Assembly (NCBI GenBank): GCA_021160985.1
Contig: JAGHBN010000111.1
Coordinates: forward strand, 1-6,467
Source: Thermococcus sp.
GTDB taxonomy: Archaea > Methanobacteriota_B > Thermococci > Thermococcales > Thermococcaceae
Length of the DNA stretch: 6,467 bases
Reading direction: 5' to 3'
Shown: positions 1-5,390 of the stretch, one piece after another
Layout: every line of letters begins with the position of its first letter
How positions within the stretch are numbered: the first letter of the stretch is position 1
Position numbers and translations under genes: made by a program
The notes under the pieces: model-generated
What the model was told of the DNA's origin: nothing
The model's input: the letters and a program-made list of their open reading frames with translations, nothing else
Database searches by the model: none

Positions 1-363
1 ATGAAGGACCCCACGAGGGCTGGATTAAGCAACGCCCTCAACGAGATAGCGAGGAAGAGCAACGTCGGAATCCTCGTGAGGGAAGCAGATATACCCGTGA
101 AGCCAGAGGTGAAGGCCGCGAGCGAGATGCTGGGAATTAGTCCCTACGATGTTGCGAACGAGGGCAAGGTCGTGATGGTCGTTGCCAGGGAGTACGCGGA
201 GGAAGCCCTTGAGGCAATGAGGAAGACGAAGAGGGGAAAGGACGCGGCGATAATAGGGGAGGTAATAGAAGAATACAGGGGGAAAGTTCTCTTAGAGACT
301 GGAATCGGCGGAAAGCGCTTCATGGAGCCCCCCACCGGAGACCCCGTGCCGAGGATATGTTAA
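1..363 (+). CDS. hypE: Hydrogenase maturation protein HypE, C-terminal part (5' end outside window)
   Basis: HypE dehydrates the thiocarboxamide that HypF places on its C-terminal cysteine, giving the thiocyanate that supplies CN- ligands for the NiFe site of hydrogenases. The visible 120 residues match the C-terminal AIRS-type ATP-binding half: the DPTRAG motif (residues 3-8 here, normally near the middle of the protein), an NEG motif (53-55), and the diagnostic C-terminal PRIC ending in Cys120, the modified residue. Full HypE is about 330-340 residues, so the ATG at base 1 is almost certainly an internal methionine and about two thirds of the gene lies to the left. The stop TAA (361-363) overlaps the stop of the opposite-strand ATPase gene. 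Usual HypE has DPTRGG; the Ala variant here is minor. Family assignment is firm; partner hydrogenases are not visible. Confidence 0.93.
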   Translation: MKDPTRAGLSNALNEIARKSNVGILVREADIPVKPEVKAASEMLGISPYDVANEGKVVMVVAREYAEEALEAMRKTKRGKDAAIIGEVIEEYRGKVLLETGIGGKRFMEPPTGDPVPRIC

Positions 364-1094
364 GGGGAGCTCTCCACTTTTTTCCACAGCTCTTCTATCT
401 GCGGTATCGGCTCGACTTCCCTGCCCTTCAGGCTCCCGAGTATAAAATTCTGGTCGAAGGGTATAACAACGTCGGGCTTGACCGGGAGCTCTTCCTCAAC
501 GCCGGGCAGTGCTTTGTTGAGAACCACGATGTGCTTCAATCTAAGGCTCTCGCTCAGGGAGGCTATCTTCTTTGAGAGCTCTATGGACTCGGTGGAGGGT
601 TCTGCAACATCAATGACAACATCAACGTACTTATCAATGCCCCTGCCGAAGTGTTCTATGCCCGCCTCGGTGTCAACTATGATGATTTCGCCGTCTTTCA
701 GCGTTATGCCTTCGAGGAGCTTTCTCGCCAGGAATCCGTAGGGGCAGGCACAGCCTTCCTCAGCCTCTTCAATCTTCCCGATGGTCAGGACGGCGAGGTT
801 TCCTTTTTTGGCCAGAATCTCCCCGGGGATATCGTCAAGCGTCCAGTTGAAGAGCTCTTCATCGAGCTCACCTTTTCCTTCCGCCGCCATGAGGATTTTG
901 GCCCTCTTCTTCCCGCCGAGGTGCTCGGCCAAAGTTTTCACTTTCGGAAGACCAAGCATCCTGTAGAGGCCAGGGTTGGACTCGTCGGCGTCTATGATGA
1001 GAACGCGGTAGCCATTACCTACGAGGTACTTGCCGAGCATCGCGCTAATCGTGCTCTTCCCGCAGCCGCCCTTACCGCTTACGAGAACCTTCAT
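360..1094 (-). CDS. CooC/MinD-type P-loop ATPase, probable nickel-enzyme maturation factor
   Basis: A 244-residue SIMIBI-class ATPase. A deviant Walker A, GKGGCGKST (residues 7-15, with the MinD-type signature Lys8), is followed by IIDADES (33-39) and a switch-II motif starting VDTEAG (Asp141). A CxC motif in GCACP (Cys115, Cys117) matches the metal-binding, dimer-bridging CxC of CooC, which loads nickel into carbon monoxide dehydrogenase; this separates it from plain MinD or Mrp. The frame is open upstream to 1124, but ATG 1094 is chosen because GGTGAT (1099-1104) lies just before it and the protein then begins directly with the MKVLVSGKGG strand and P-loop. No CODH gene is in view. The tail-to-tail neighbour hypE suggests a role in NiFe-hydrogenase or other nickel-enzyme maturation (inference). 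A divergent promoter region with a SurR-like operator lies upstream. Confidence 0.85.
   Translation of the reverse strand: MKVLVSGKGGCGKSTISAMLGKYLVGNGYRVLIIDADESNPGLYRMLGLPKVKTLAEHLGGKKRAKILMAAEGKGELDEELFNWTLDDIPGEILAKKGNLAVLTIGKIEEAEEGCACPYGFLARKLLEGITLKDGEIIIVDTEAGIEHFGRGIDKYVDVVIDVAEPSTESIELSKKIASLSESLRLKHIVVLNKALPGVEEELPVKPDVVIPFDQNFILGSLKGREVEPIPQIEELWKKVESSP
364..383 (+). terminator. Possible hypE terminator inside the opposing gene
   Basis: Directly after the hypE stop is a short GGGG-AGCT-CTCC element (4-bp stem including one G-T pair) followed by six T (378-383). Archaeal RNA polymerase can terminate on a T tract alone. The same bases encode the last residues of the opposite-strand ATPase (its Lys-Lys pair gives the T6), so the tract may simply be coding sequence. 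Confidence 0.35.
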
Positions 1095-1098
1095 TGGT

Positions 1099-1141
1099 AT
1101 CACCATTTGGCAAAAAAGTAGCACGACTTATAAGGGCTTTG
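1099..1141 (-). promoter_or_regulatory. Promoter and RBS of the CooC-like ATPase gene
   Basis: On the minus strand a palindromic TATA element CTTATAAG (1127-1134) is preceded by a purine-containing BRE-like CAAAGCC (1135-1141). Counting about 25 bases downstream puts transcription start near 1105, just ahead of the ribosome binding site GGTGAT (1099-1104) and ATG 1094, a leader of about 11 nt, typical for Thermococcales. The agreement of TATA, RBS and start supports ATG 1094 over the upstream in-frame ATGs at 1106 and 1124. Confidence 0.6.
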
Positions 1142-1151
1142 GTTCATTCTT

Positions 1152-1168
1152 GTTTCTAACCTCTGGTT
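1152..1168. promoter_or_regulatory. Candidate SurR operator, GTTn3AACn5GTT
   Basis: The sequence GTTTCTAACCTCTGGTT matches at all nine defined bases the extended SurR consensus GTTn3AACn5GTT known from Pyrococcus furiosus. SurR is a redox-responsive ArsR-type regulator that activates hydrogenase genes and represses sulfur-response genes; elemental sulfur oxidises its CxxC and releases it from DNA. The site is midway between two divergent promoters: about 17 bases upstream of the minus-strand TATA (1127-1134) and immediately upstream of the plus-strand BRE/TATA (1171-1186). Upstream of BRE/TATA is the position expected for activation. Assuming equal base use, nine fixed bases would occur by chance in this 124-bp gap, counting both strands, roughly once in a thousand such gaps. 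The match is seen directly; binding and direction of effect are inferred. Confidence 0.65.
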
Positions 1169-1170
1169 CA

Positions 1171-1215
1171 GGAAAGCGGTATAAAGTTCTCTTGCAAAGA
1201 TAAGACCGGTGGTGA
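1171..1215 (+). promoter_or_regulatory. Promoter and RBS of the small-protein/cysteine desulfurase operon
   Basis: A BRE-like purine stretch GGAAAGCG (1171-1178) precedes the TATA box GTATAAAG (1179-1186). A start point about 25 bases downstream falls near 1207, directly before GGTGGTGA (1208-1215) and ATG 1219, giving a leader of about 12 nt. Spacing is what is usual for Thermococcales promoters and selects ATG 1219 over the in-frame ATG at 1246, which has no RBS. Confidence 0.7.
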
Positions 1216-1218
1216 AGT

Positions 1219-1512
1219 ATGATTATCTCAAAACCATGCGTAACCATGAAGGGCGTGGTTATAGGGGCCTATTCGTGGGAGAAGAAAATACAGCTTGACC
1301 TGACGAAAACCGCGCAGTGTCTTAAGGAGAAAGGCCACACCGTGAAGAAGCTTCTCCCGAACATGATGCTCATCGCCGAGATGGACGGCTACGAGGTAAG
1401 CGTTTATCCGAGCGGGAAGATAATCATCAAGCTTCTGGAGGACGCGAAGAAAGGGGAAGAACTGGCCAGGATAATTTACGACTGCGCCGGAGTTCTGGAG
1501 GTGGTCTCATGA
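1219..1512 (+). CDS. Uncharacterised 97-residue protein coupled to cysteine desulfurase
   Basis: I do not recognise this family by name. The protein is small, soluble-looking and lysine-rich, with no signal peptide or membrane segment. It has three cysteines (7, 34, 89), none in a CxxC pair. The predicted order is mixed alpha/beta; the segment GYEVSVYPSGKIII (57-70) followed by a helix (about 75-88) resembles a half-repeat of the TBP-like (helix-grip) fold, a weak fold-level resemblance only. ATG 1219 has a strong RBS (GGTGGTGA) and a well-spaced TATA box. The stop overlaps the next start as ATGA (1509-1512), so it is translationally coupled to the desulfurase and probably works with it. Possible roles are sulfur acceptor, desulfurase activator or regulator; none is shown by the sequence. 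Confidence 0.85.
   Translation: MIISKPCVTMKGVVIGAYSWEKKIQLDLTKTAQCLKEKGHTVKKLLPNMMLIAEMDGYEVSVYPSGKIIIKLLEDAKKGEELARIIYDCAGVLEVVS
1497..1505 (+). promoter_or_regulatory. RBS setting the cysteine desulfurase start
   Basis: GGAGGTGGT lies inside the last codons of the upstream gene, three bases before ATG 1509. It is close to the archaeal anti-16S consensus GGAGGTGAT and fixes the start at the ATGA overlap. Confidence 0.75.
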
Positions 1513-2708
1513 GGATTCCGGAGGATGTGAGAAAGGACATTCTCCTAACTAGCGAGGTAATCTACTTTGACAACACCGCTACTTCCCTAACGCCTAAGCC
1601 CGTCGTCGAGGCAATGGACGAGTACTATCTCAAGTACCGCGCCAACGTCCACCGCGGCGTCCACAGGCTCTCCCAGATGGCGACCCACAAGTACGAGGAG
1701 AGCAGGAAGGTTGTCGCCGACTTCCTAAACGCGAAGTTTGAGGAGATAGTCTTCACCAAGAACACCAGCGAGAGCCTCAATCTTGTAGCTCTTGGCCTTG
1801 AGGGCATCTTCAAGCCCGGAGATAAGATAGTGACGACACCCTACGAGCACCACTCGGATTTGCTCCCATGGCAGAGATTAGCTAAAAAGCTCGGGCTGAG
1901 GCTTGAGTTCATAGACGGTGACGACGAGGGCAACCTCGATTTAAGTGATGCGGAAAGGAAGATTAAAGGCGCCAAACTCGTCGCGATCCAGCACGTCTCG
2001 AACGCCCTCGGAGTTATCCACGAGGTTGAAGAGCTCGGGAAGATGGCAAAGGAAGAGGGAGCTATATTCGTCGTTGACGCCGCCCAGAGCGCCGGCCACA
2101 TGGAAGTGGACGTGAAAAAGCTCCACGCGGACTTCTTGGGGCTGTCGGGCCACAAGGGGCCGATGGGGCCGACCGGAATAGGCGTCCTCTACATCAACGA
2201 GGAGTTCTTTGACGTCTTCGAGCCGCCCCTGATAGGCGGCGGGACGATTGAGGACGTAGACCTCGACGGCTACAAGCTGACCGAGCCGCCGGAGAGGTTT
2301 GAAGCCGGAACGCCCAACATAGGCGGTGCGATAGGCCTTGCCGCGGGAATAAGGTACATTGAGAAGATTGGAATAGACAAAATCGAGAGGCAGGAGCACA
2401 AGCTCGTGAAGCGCATTACCGAGGGCCTCGACGAGCTCGAAGTGCCGTGGTACGGGCCGAGGAACCTGAAGAAGCACGCCGGCGTTGTAAGCTTTAACGT
2501 GCCCGGTCTGCACCCGCACGACGTCGCGGCGATACTCGACGAGCACAACATCATGGTTCGCTCTGGCCACCACTGCGCCCTGCCTGTGATGAAGAAGCTC
2601 GGCGTGAACGGCACGGTCAGGGCCTCGTTCCACGTTTACAACAGCATCGAAGAAGTTGAGACGTTCCTCGGAGTCATGGAGGAGCTGGTCAGAGGCCTGA
2701 AGGCCTGA
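1509..2708 (+). CDS. sufS: Cysteine desulfurase, SufS/CsdA (class II) type
   Basis: A PLP-dependent fold-type I enzyme that converts cysteine to alanine and holds the sulfur as a persulfide for Fe-S cluster assembly and other thiolation. Its 399 residues match the usual SufS length of about 400. Visible motifs: DNTATSLTP (21-29), NVHRGVHRLS (46-55), an EHHSDLLPW cofactor-stacking segment with His114/His115 (113-121), VVDAAQS with Asp190 and Gln193 contacting PLP, SGHKGP with the Schiff-base Lys216, RSGHHC with the catalytic Cys356, and Arg371 expected to bind the substrate carboxylate. The RSGHHCALP loop is the short class II form, unlike the longer NifS/IscS loop. All catalytic residues are present. 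It overlaps the upstream small gene by four bases and shares its promoter and the SurR-like operator. No SufB, SufC or SufD gene is in this window. The symbol follows family, not a tested function. Confidence 0.95.
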   Translation: MRIPEDVRKDILLTSEVIYFDNTATSLTPKPVVEAMDEYYLKYRANVHRGVHRLSQMATHKYEESRKVVADFLNAKFEEIVFTKNTSESLNLVALGLEGIFKPGDKIVTTPYEHHSDLLPWQRLAKKLGLRLEFIDGDDEGNLDLSDAERKIKGAKLVAIQHVSNALGVIHEVEELGKMAKEEGAIFVVDAAQSAGHMEVDVKKLHADFLGLSGHKGPMGPTGIGVLYINEEFFDVFEPPLIGGGTIEDVDLDGYKLTEPPERFEAGTPNIGGAIGLAAGIRYIEKIGIDKIERQEHKLVKRITEGLDELEVPWYGPRNLKKHAGVVSFNVPGLHPHDVAAILDEHNIMVRSGHHCALPVMKKLGVNGTVRASFHVYNSIEEVETFLGVMEELVRGLKA

Positions 2709-2713
2709 ATACC

Positions 2714-2731
2714 CTCTTTTCCCATTATTTT
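2714..2731 (+). terminator. T-rich terminator after the desulfurase operon
   Basis: Six bases past the stop codon the plus strand has CTCTTTTCCCATTATTTT, two T4 tracts in a pyrimidine-rich context, the usual form of a Thermococcales terminator. No strong hairpin precedes it. Confidence 0.55.
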
Positions 2732-2797
2732 CGGGCTGGTAACGGGGCCTGCATAGAATCCGTTATTGCCCTGATGGCTTGCCTGGGGCTCAATTGT

Positions 2798-2823
2798 GGA
2801 AAATGGAGAAAAGGTAAAAGGTT
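2798..2823 (-). terminator. T-rich terminator after porB
   Basis: Immediately after the porB stop, the minus strand carries three T4 tracts (TTTTACC, TTTTCTCC, then TTTTCC), a typical oligo-T archaeal terminator. Together with the opposite-facing element at 2714-2731 it closes the convergent pair sufS/porB. The 66 bases between the two elements hold no gene that I can support. Confidence 0.6.
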
Positions 2824-3819
2824 TCACTCCTCCGGCTTCGGGAGGGTGACGTCGACACCGAGGACCTTCCACATGGCCTTGATCTGCTCACGGAGCTCGT
2901 CGATGGCCTCCGGCTTCTTGAATAGGTGCTTGAACCTGCCCTGGGGCTTGAGGTACTCCTCGATGGGCTTCTTGAACTCGATGGCAACTATCCTTCCGCC
3001 CTCGCGGGTGACCTTGGCACCTCCTCCGGGCGGCTGTATCTTGATGTTGTGGAAGTCGCCGTTCTCAATCTCGAAGAGCGGCCAGACACCGGTCTCGATG
3101 GCGAGCCTCGCTATCTCGACGCCCTTCTCAAGCGGGCTCTTCCATCCGGTCGGGCAGGTGCAGTGAACCTGCACGAAGGCCGGGCCGTCAACCTTGGCGG
3201 CCTTCTTCATCTTCCTGACGAAGTCGAACGGGTTTCCAATGCTGGCGGTGGCGACGTAGGGCACCTGGTGGGCGGCAGCGATGAGGGCGACCCACTTCTT
3301 GGGCTTGTCTTCACCGATTGAGTACTTGCCCGGTGGGCTGGTGGTTGTCCAGGCTCCGTAGGGGGTTGAGCTCGACCTCTGGATTCCGGTGTTCATGTAA
3401 GCCTCGTTGTCGTACATGAGATAAACCACGTTGTGCCTCCTCTCAAGCATACCGCTGAGGGCCTGCATACCGATGTCGGCGGTACCACCGTCTCCACCGA
3501 TGGCGAGTATCTTGCCCTTCCTTCCTAGCTTCTTCCAGGCAGCTTCGACACCGCTTGCAGCGGCAGCGGCGTTCTCGAATGCAACGTGAACCCACGGGGC
3601 CTTCCAGGCGGTGTACGGGAAGACAGCACTAACGACCTCCATACATCCGGTGGCCTGGGCTATGGCGAATGCGTTTGGATCACCGTACTTCTCTTCCATG
3701 GCCTCGCTAAAGGCCTTTGTGGCGAGCTTGAGAGCGGCGGCACACCCACAGCCGGCACAGGCGGCGTGGCCAGGTGCCCAGTACTCGCGAGTGGTAATCG
3801 GGGGCTTCCTAACGGCCAT
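2824..3819 (-). CDS. porB: Pyruvate:ferredoxin oxidoreductase beta subunit
   Basis: The TPP-binding catalytic subunit of four-subunit POR, a cytoplasmic enzyme that oxidises pyruvate and CoA to acetyl-CoA, CO2 and reduced ferredoxin. Its 331 residues match the P. furiosus PorB length. The TPP/Mg motif is GDGG (109-112) through YDNEAYMNTG (136-145). Cys21 and Cys24 (CAGC), Cys59 and Cys222 (CPTGW) are the likely ligands of the proximal 4Fe-4S cluster by family comparison; Cys26 and Cys220 are extra. The frame extends to a GTG at 3828, but ATG 3819 is chosen: GGTGAGG (3823-3829) is three bases upstream and the protein then starts MAVRKPP, as I recall for Pyrococcus. The porA stop is 10 bases upstream. 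Compared with VorB it has a longer spacer between Cys24 and Cys59 and an extra segment around 262-280. It shares a 78-bp identical stretch with vorB. Assignment to POR rather than VOR rests on gene order and recalled similarity. Confidence 0.93.
   Translation of the reverse strand: MAVRKPPITTREYWAPGHAACAGCGCAAALKLATKAFSEAMEEKYGDPNAFAIAQATGCMEVVSAVFPYTAWKAPWVHVAFENAAAAASGVEAAWKKLGRKGKILAIGGDGGTADIGMQALSGMLERRHNVVYLMYDNEAYMNTGIQRSSSTPYGAWTTTSPPGKYSIGEDKPKKWVALIAAAHQVPYVATASIGNPFDFVRKMKKAAKVDGPAFVQVHCTCPTGWKSPLEKGVEIARLAIETGVWPLFEIENGDFHNIKIQPPGGGAKVTREGGRIVAIEFKKPIEEYLKPQGRFKHLFKKPEAIDELREQIKAMWKVLGVDVTLPKPEE
3342..3419 (-). repeat. 78-bp stretch identical to 5858..5935 (porB copy)
   Basis: Every base of 3342-3419 equals the base 2516 positions further right. 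It encodes PorB residues 135-159 in full (from MYDN through GAWTT), which includes the TPP motif Asn138 and the TGIQRSSSTP loop. Even the serine triplet uses the same three different codons (TCG, AGC, TCA) in both copies. Flanking sequence diverges at once, including at synonymous positions. Confidence 0.9.
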
Positions 3820-3829
3820 CTTCCTCACC

Positions 3830-5014
3830 TCACAGTATCTCCTTCCTAAGTCCTATCCAGTTGACTTCCTCAAACTCCTCTCCAGCGAGGGCCTTCTGGG
3901 CGATCGCAAGAGCCTCGTCGAGGTCCTTGAACGTGACGTCCCTCCCACCGAGGCCGAGGATGAAGTCGACGATCTTTGGCTTCTCGCTCTCGTTAATGAG
4001 CGCCCTGCTGAAGTCCTGGAAGAGGGCTCCACCGACGCTGAAGGTGACGTTCTTCTCAAGCAGAGCGAGAACCTTAGCCTTCTTCGCCAGCTCCTTAACC
4101 TCCTCGGTCGGGAACGGCCTGTAAACGGTGACCTTGGCGGCACCGACCTTGACGCCCTTCTCCCTGAGGTGGTCAACGTACTCCTTGACGGTTCCGGCGA
4201 GGGAGCCCATGGTGACGAAGATTATATCGGCGTCGTCGGTCCTGTACTCCTCAACCTTCTGGTACTTTCTACCAAAGCGCTTCTCGAACTCGGCGAAGAC
4301 CTCGTCGATGACCTTCTTGGCGTTCTCGTTGGCCTGCCAGACGGTGTACCTGGCCTCCATGTAGTGGGCCGGGAAGGCGAGCGTACCCTGGGTGATCGGC
4401 CTGGCCGGGTCGAGGTAGGCGTGCTTCGGCTCGTACTCGCCGAGGAACTCGTCGACCACTTCCTGATCGGGAATCTCGACCGGCTCGACGGTGTGGGTCA
4501 GGATGAAGGCGTCGAAGCCGACCATGGCCGGGAGGAGGACACGCTCGTCCTCGGCTACCTTGAAGGCCATCAGGATGAGGTCTAAAGCTTCCTGGTTGTT
4601 CTCGGCGTAGAACTGGAGCCAGCCGGTGTCGCGCTCGCTTATGCTGTCCTGCCAGTCGTTCCAGATGTTTATCGGAGCGCTAAGAGAACGGTTTCCAACG
4701 GCGATGACTATCGGGAGCCTCATTCCGGCGGCGATGAAGAGTACCTCGTGCATCAGGGCGAGACCCTGTGAAGCGGTAGCGGTGAAAGTCCTGACGCCCG
4801 CGGCGGAAGCACCGACACAGGCGGAAATAGCGGAGTGCTCGCTCTCGACCTTGACGAACTCAGCGTCGAGCTCTCCATCGGCAACGAACTCACTGATCTT
4901 CTCCGGAACGAGCGTTGATGGAGTGATCGGGAACGCTGCCACCACCTTTGGCTTGGCAAGCTTCGCGGCCCATGCGGCCGCTTCGTTGGCTTTCATAACC
5001 TTCCTAATCGGCAT
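3830..5014 (-). CDS. porA: Pyruvate:ferredoxin oxidoreductase alpha subunit
   Basis: The alpha subunit pairs with PorB to form the active site and carries the pyrimidine-binding and transketolase C-terminal-like domains. Its 394 residues equal the P. furiosus PorA length. Motifs: FPITPST (28-34), ESEHSA (57-62) with a glutamate expected to activate the TPP aminopyrimidine, TATASQGL (78-85), and GNRSLSAP (107-114) whose Arg109 is the likely substrate-carboxylate contact by analogy with Desulfovibrio africanus POR. FVTMGSLAGT (266-275) begins the C-terminal domain, and GLGGRD (354-359) near the end is the motif shared with VorA. ATG 5014 follows GGTGGTGA (5018-5025) at close spacing, and the porD stop lies 11 bases upstream, so porD-porA-porB is one tightly packed unit. 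POR rather than VOR identity rests on order and recalled similarity. Confidence 0.93.
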   Translation of the reverse strand: MPIRKVMKANEAAAWAAKLAKPKVVAAFPITPSTLVPEKISEFVADGELDAEFVKVESEHSAISACVGASAAGVRTFTATASQGLALMHEVLFIAAGMRLPIVIAVGNRSLSAPINIWNDWQDSISERDTGWLQFYAENNQEALDLILMAFKVAEDERVLLPAMVGFDAFILTHTVEPVEIPDQEVVDEFLGEYEPKHAYLDPARPITQGTLAFPAHYMEARYTVWQANENAKKVIDEVFAEFEKRFGRKYQKVEEYRTDDADIIFVTMGSLAGTVKEYVDHLREKGVKVGAAKVTVYRPFPTEEVKELAKKAKVLALLEKNVTFSVGGALFQDFSRALINESEKPKIVDFILGLGGRDVTFKDLDEALAIAQKALAGEEFEEVNWIGLRKEIL

Positions 5015-5025
5015 CTTTCACCACC

Positions 5026-5343
5026 TCACTTGGTCTCCCTAACCATAGTTATGGCATCAACGGGGCATTCGTTCGCACAAATTCCACAGCCCTTACAGTA
5101 GTCGTAGTCGAAGACCGGGTAGCCTTCCTCGTCGAGGTAAATTGCCGGCTCTGGGCAGTAGATGTAACAAAGGAAGCACCTAGTGCACTTGTCCCTGTTG
5201 AACTCGGGCATGAAAACTCTCCAGCTTCCTGTCTTGTTCACAACGCTACTCCCCGGGATGTATGCGATCGCTCCCGGGGTCATCTTTTCGCTATACTCCT
5301 TCTGAACCCTCTCGATATCGGCCTTAAACGGACTTTCGGCCAT
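5026..5343 (-). CDS. porD: Pyruvate:ferredoxin oxidoreductase delta subunit (2x[4Fe-4S] ferredoxin-like)
   Basis: The electron-transfer subunit that carries electrons from the TPP site toward external ferredoxin. Its 105 residues match P. furiosus PorD. Two CxxCxxCxxxCP motifs, Cys53-56-59-63 and Cys83-86-89-93, each followed by Pro, bind two 4Fe-4S clusters. An N-terminal extension of about 50 residues precedes the ferredoxin domain, usual for this subunit. The frame is open to 5442, but ATG 5343 is chosen because GAGGTGAT (5348-5355) lies four bases upstream and the product starts MAESPFKAD; the longer version would also overlap the end of vorB. Aromatic residues before the second motif (YPVFDYDYC) are typical. 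It is the first gene of a porDAB unit with its own likely promoter. Confidence 0.95.
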   Translation of the reverse strand: MAESPFKADIERVQKEYSEKMTPGAIAYIPGSSVVNKTGSWRVFMPEFNRDKCTRCFLCYIYCPEPAIYLDEEGYPVFDYDYCKGCGICANECPVDAITMVRETK

Positions 5344-5390
5344 ATGTATCACCTCGGGTGAATTATCAGTAGGGAACTTAAATCTTATGG
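5344..5390 (-). promoter_or_regulatory. Probable internal promoter and RBS for porDAB
   Basis: On the minus strand, GATTTAAG (5377-5384) is a TATA-like box with a purine-rich CCATAA upstream (5385-5390). About 25 bases downstream is position 5356, directly before the near-perfect RBS GAGGTGAT (5348-5355). The box is a weak TATA match, but the spacing fits, and a 59-bp gap here contrasts with the 5-11-bp gaps elsewhere in the cluster. Confidence 0.5.
5347..5363. promoter_or_regulatory. Possible imperfect TGM (Tgr/TrmBL1) operator
   Basis: Plus-strand TATCAC-CTCGG-GTGAAT matches 10 of 12 bases of the Thermococcales glycolytic motif TATCAC-n5-GTGATA. It lies at or just after the predicted porD transcription start, a repression-type position. 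One half-site is also the RBS of porD, so that half is not independent evidence. Low confidence. Confidence 0.22.

Noticed and set aside
1..363. A complete small gene starting at base 1
   Set aside because: The first residues, MKDPTRAG, are the conserved internal AIRS-family motif of HypE, so the ATG is internal and the gene is cut by the window edge.
651..1121. 156-residue plus-strand frame opposite the CooC-like gene
   Set aside because: It runs antisense through the Walker A and CxC-coding sequence and has no promoter of its own; it is a shadow frame.
1095..1124. N-terminal extension of the CooC-like ATPase (ATGs at 1124 and 1106)
   Set aside because: These starts lie at or upstream of the predicted transcription start and would displace the P-loop from the N-terminus; ATG 1094 has the RBS GGTGAT.
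1141..1170. Direct repeat GGTTCA (1141-1146 and 1165-1170)
   Set aside because: Two 6-base copies in an intergenic region are not significant; the second copy is largely accounted for by the third GTT of the SurR-like operator.
1941..2633. 230-residue open frame on the minus strand
   Set aside because: It is entirely antisense to the cysteine desulfurase gene, whose catalytic motifs are all intact; there is no RBS or family resemblance.
2740..2765. Inverted repeat TAACGG...CCGTTA in the sufS/porB gap
   Set aside because: A 6-bp stem with a 14-base loop is weak and expected by chance; the T tracts on either side explain termination without it.
3611..4585. 324-residue open frame on the plus strand
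   Set aside because: It is antisense to porB and porA, spans the porA/porB junction and has no recognisable domain or promoter. It arises from the GC-rich codon use of the real genes.
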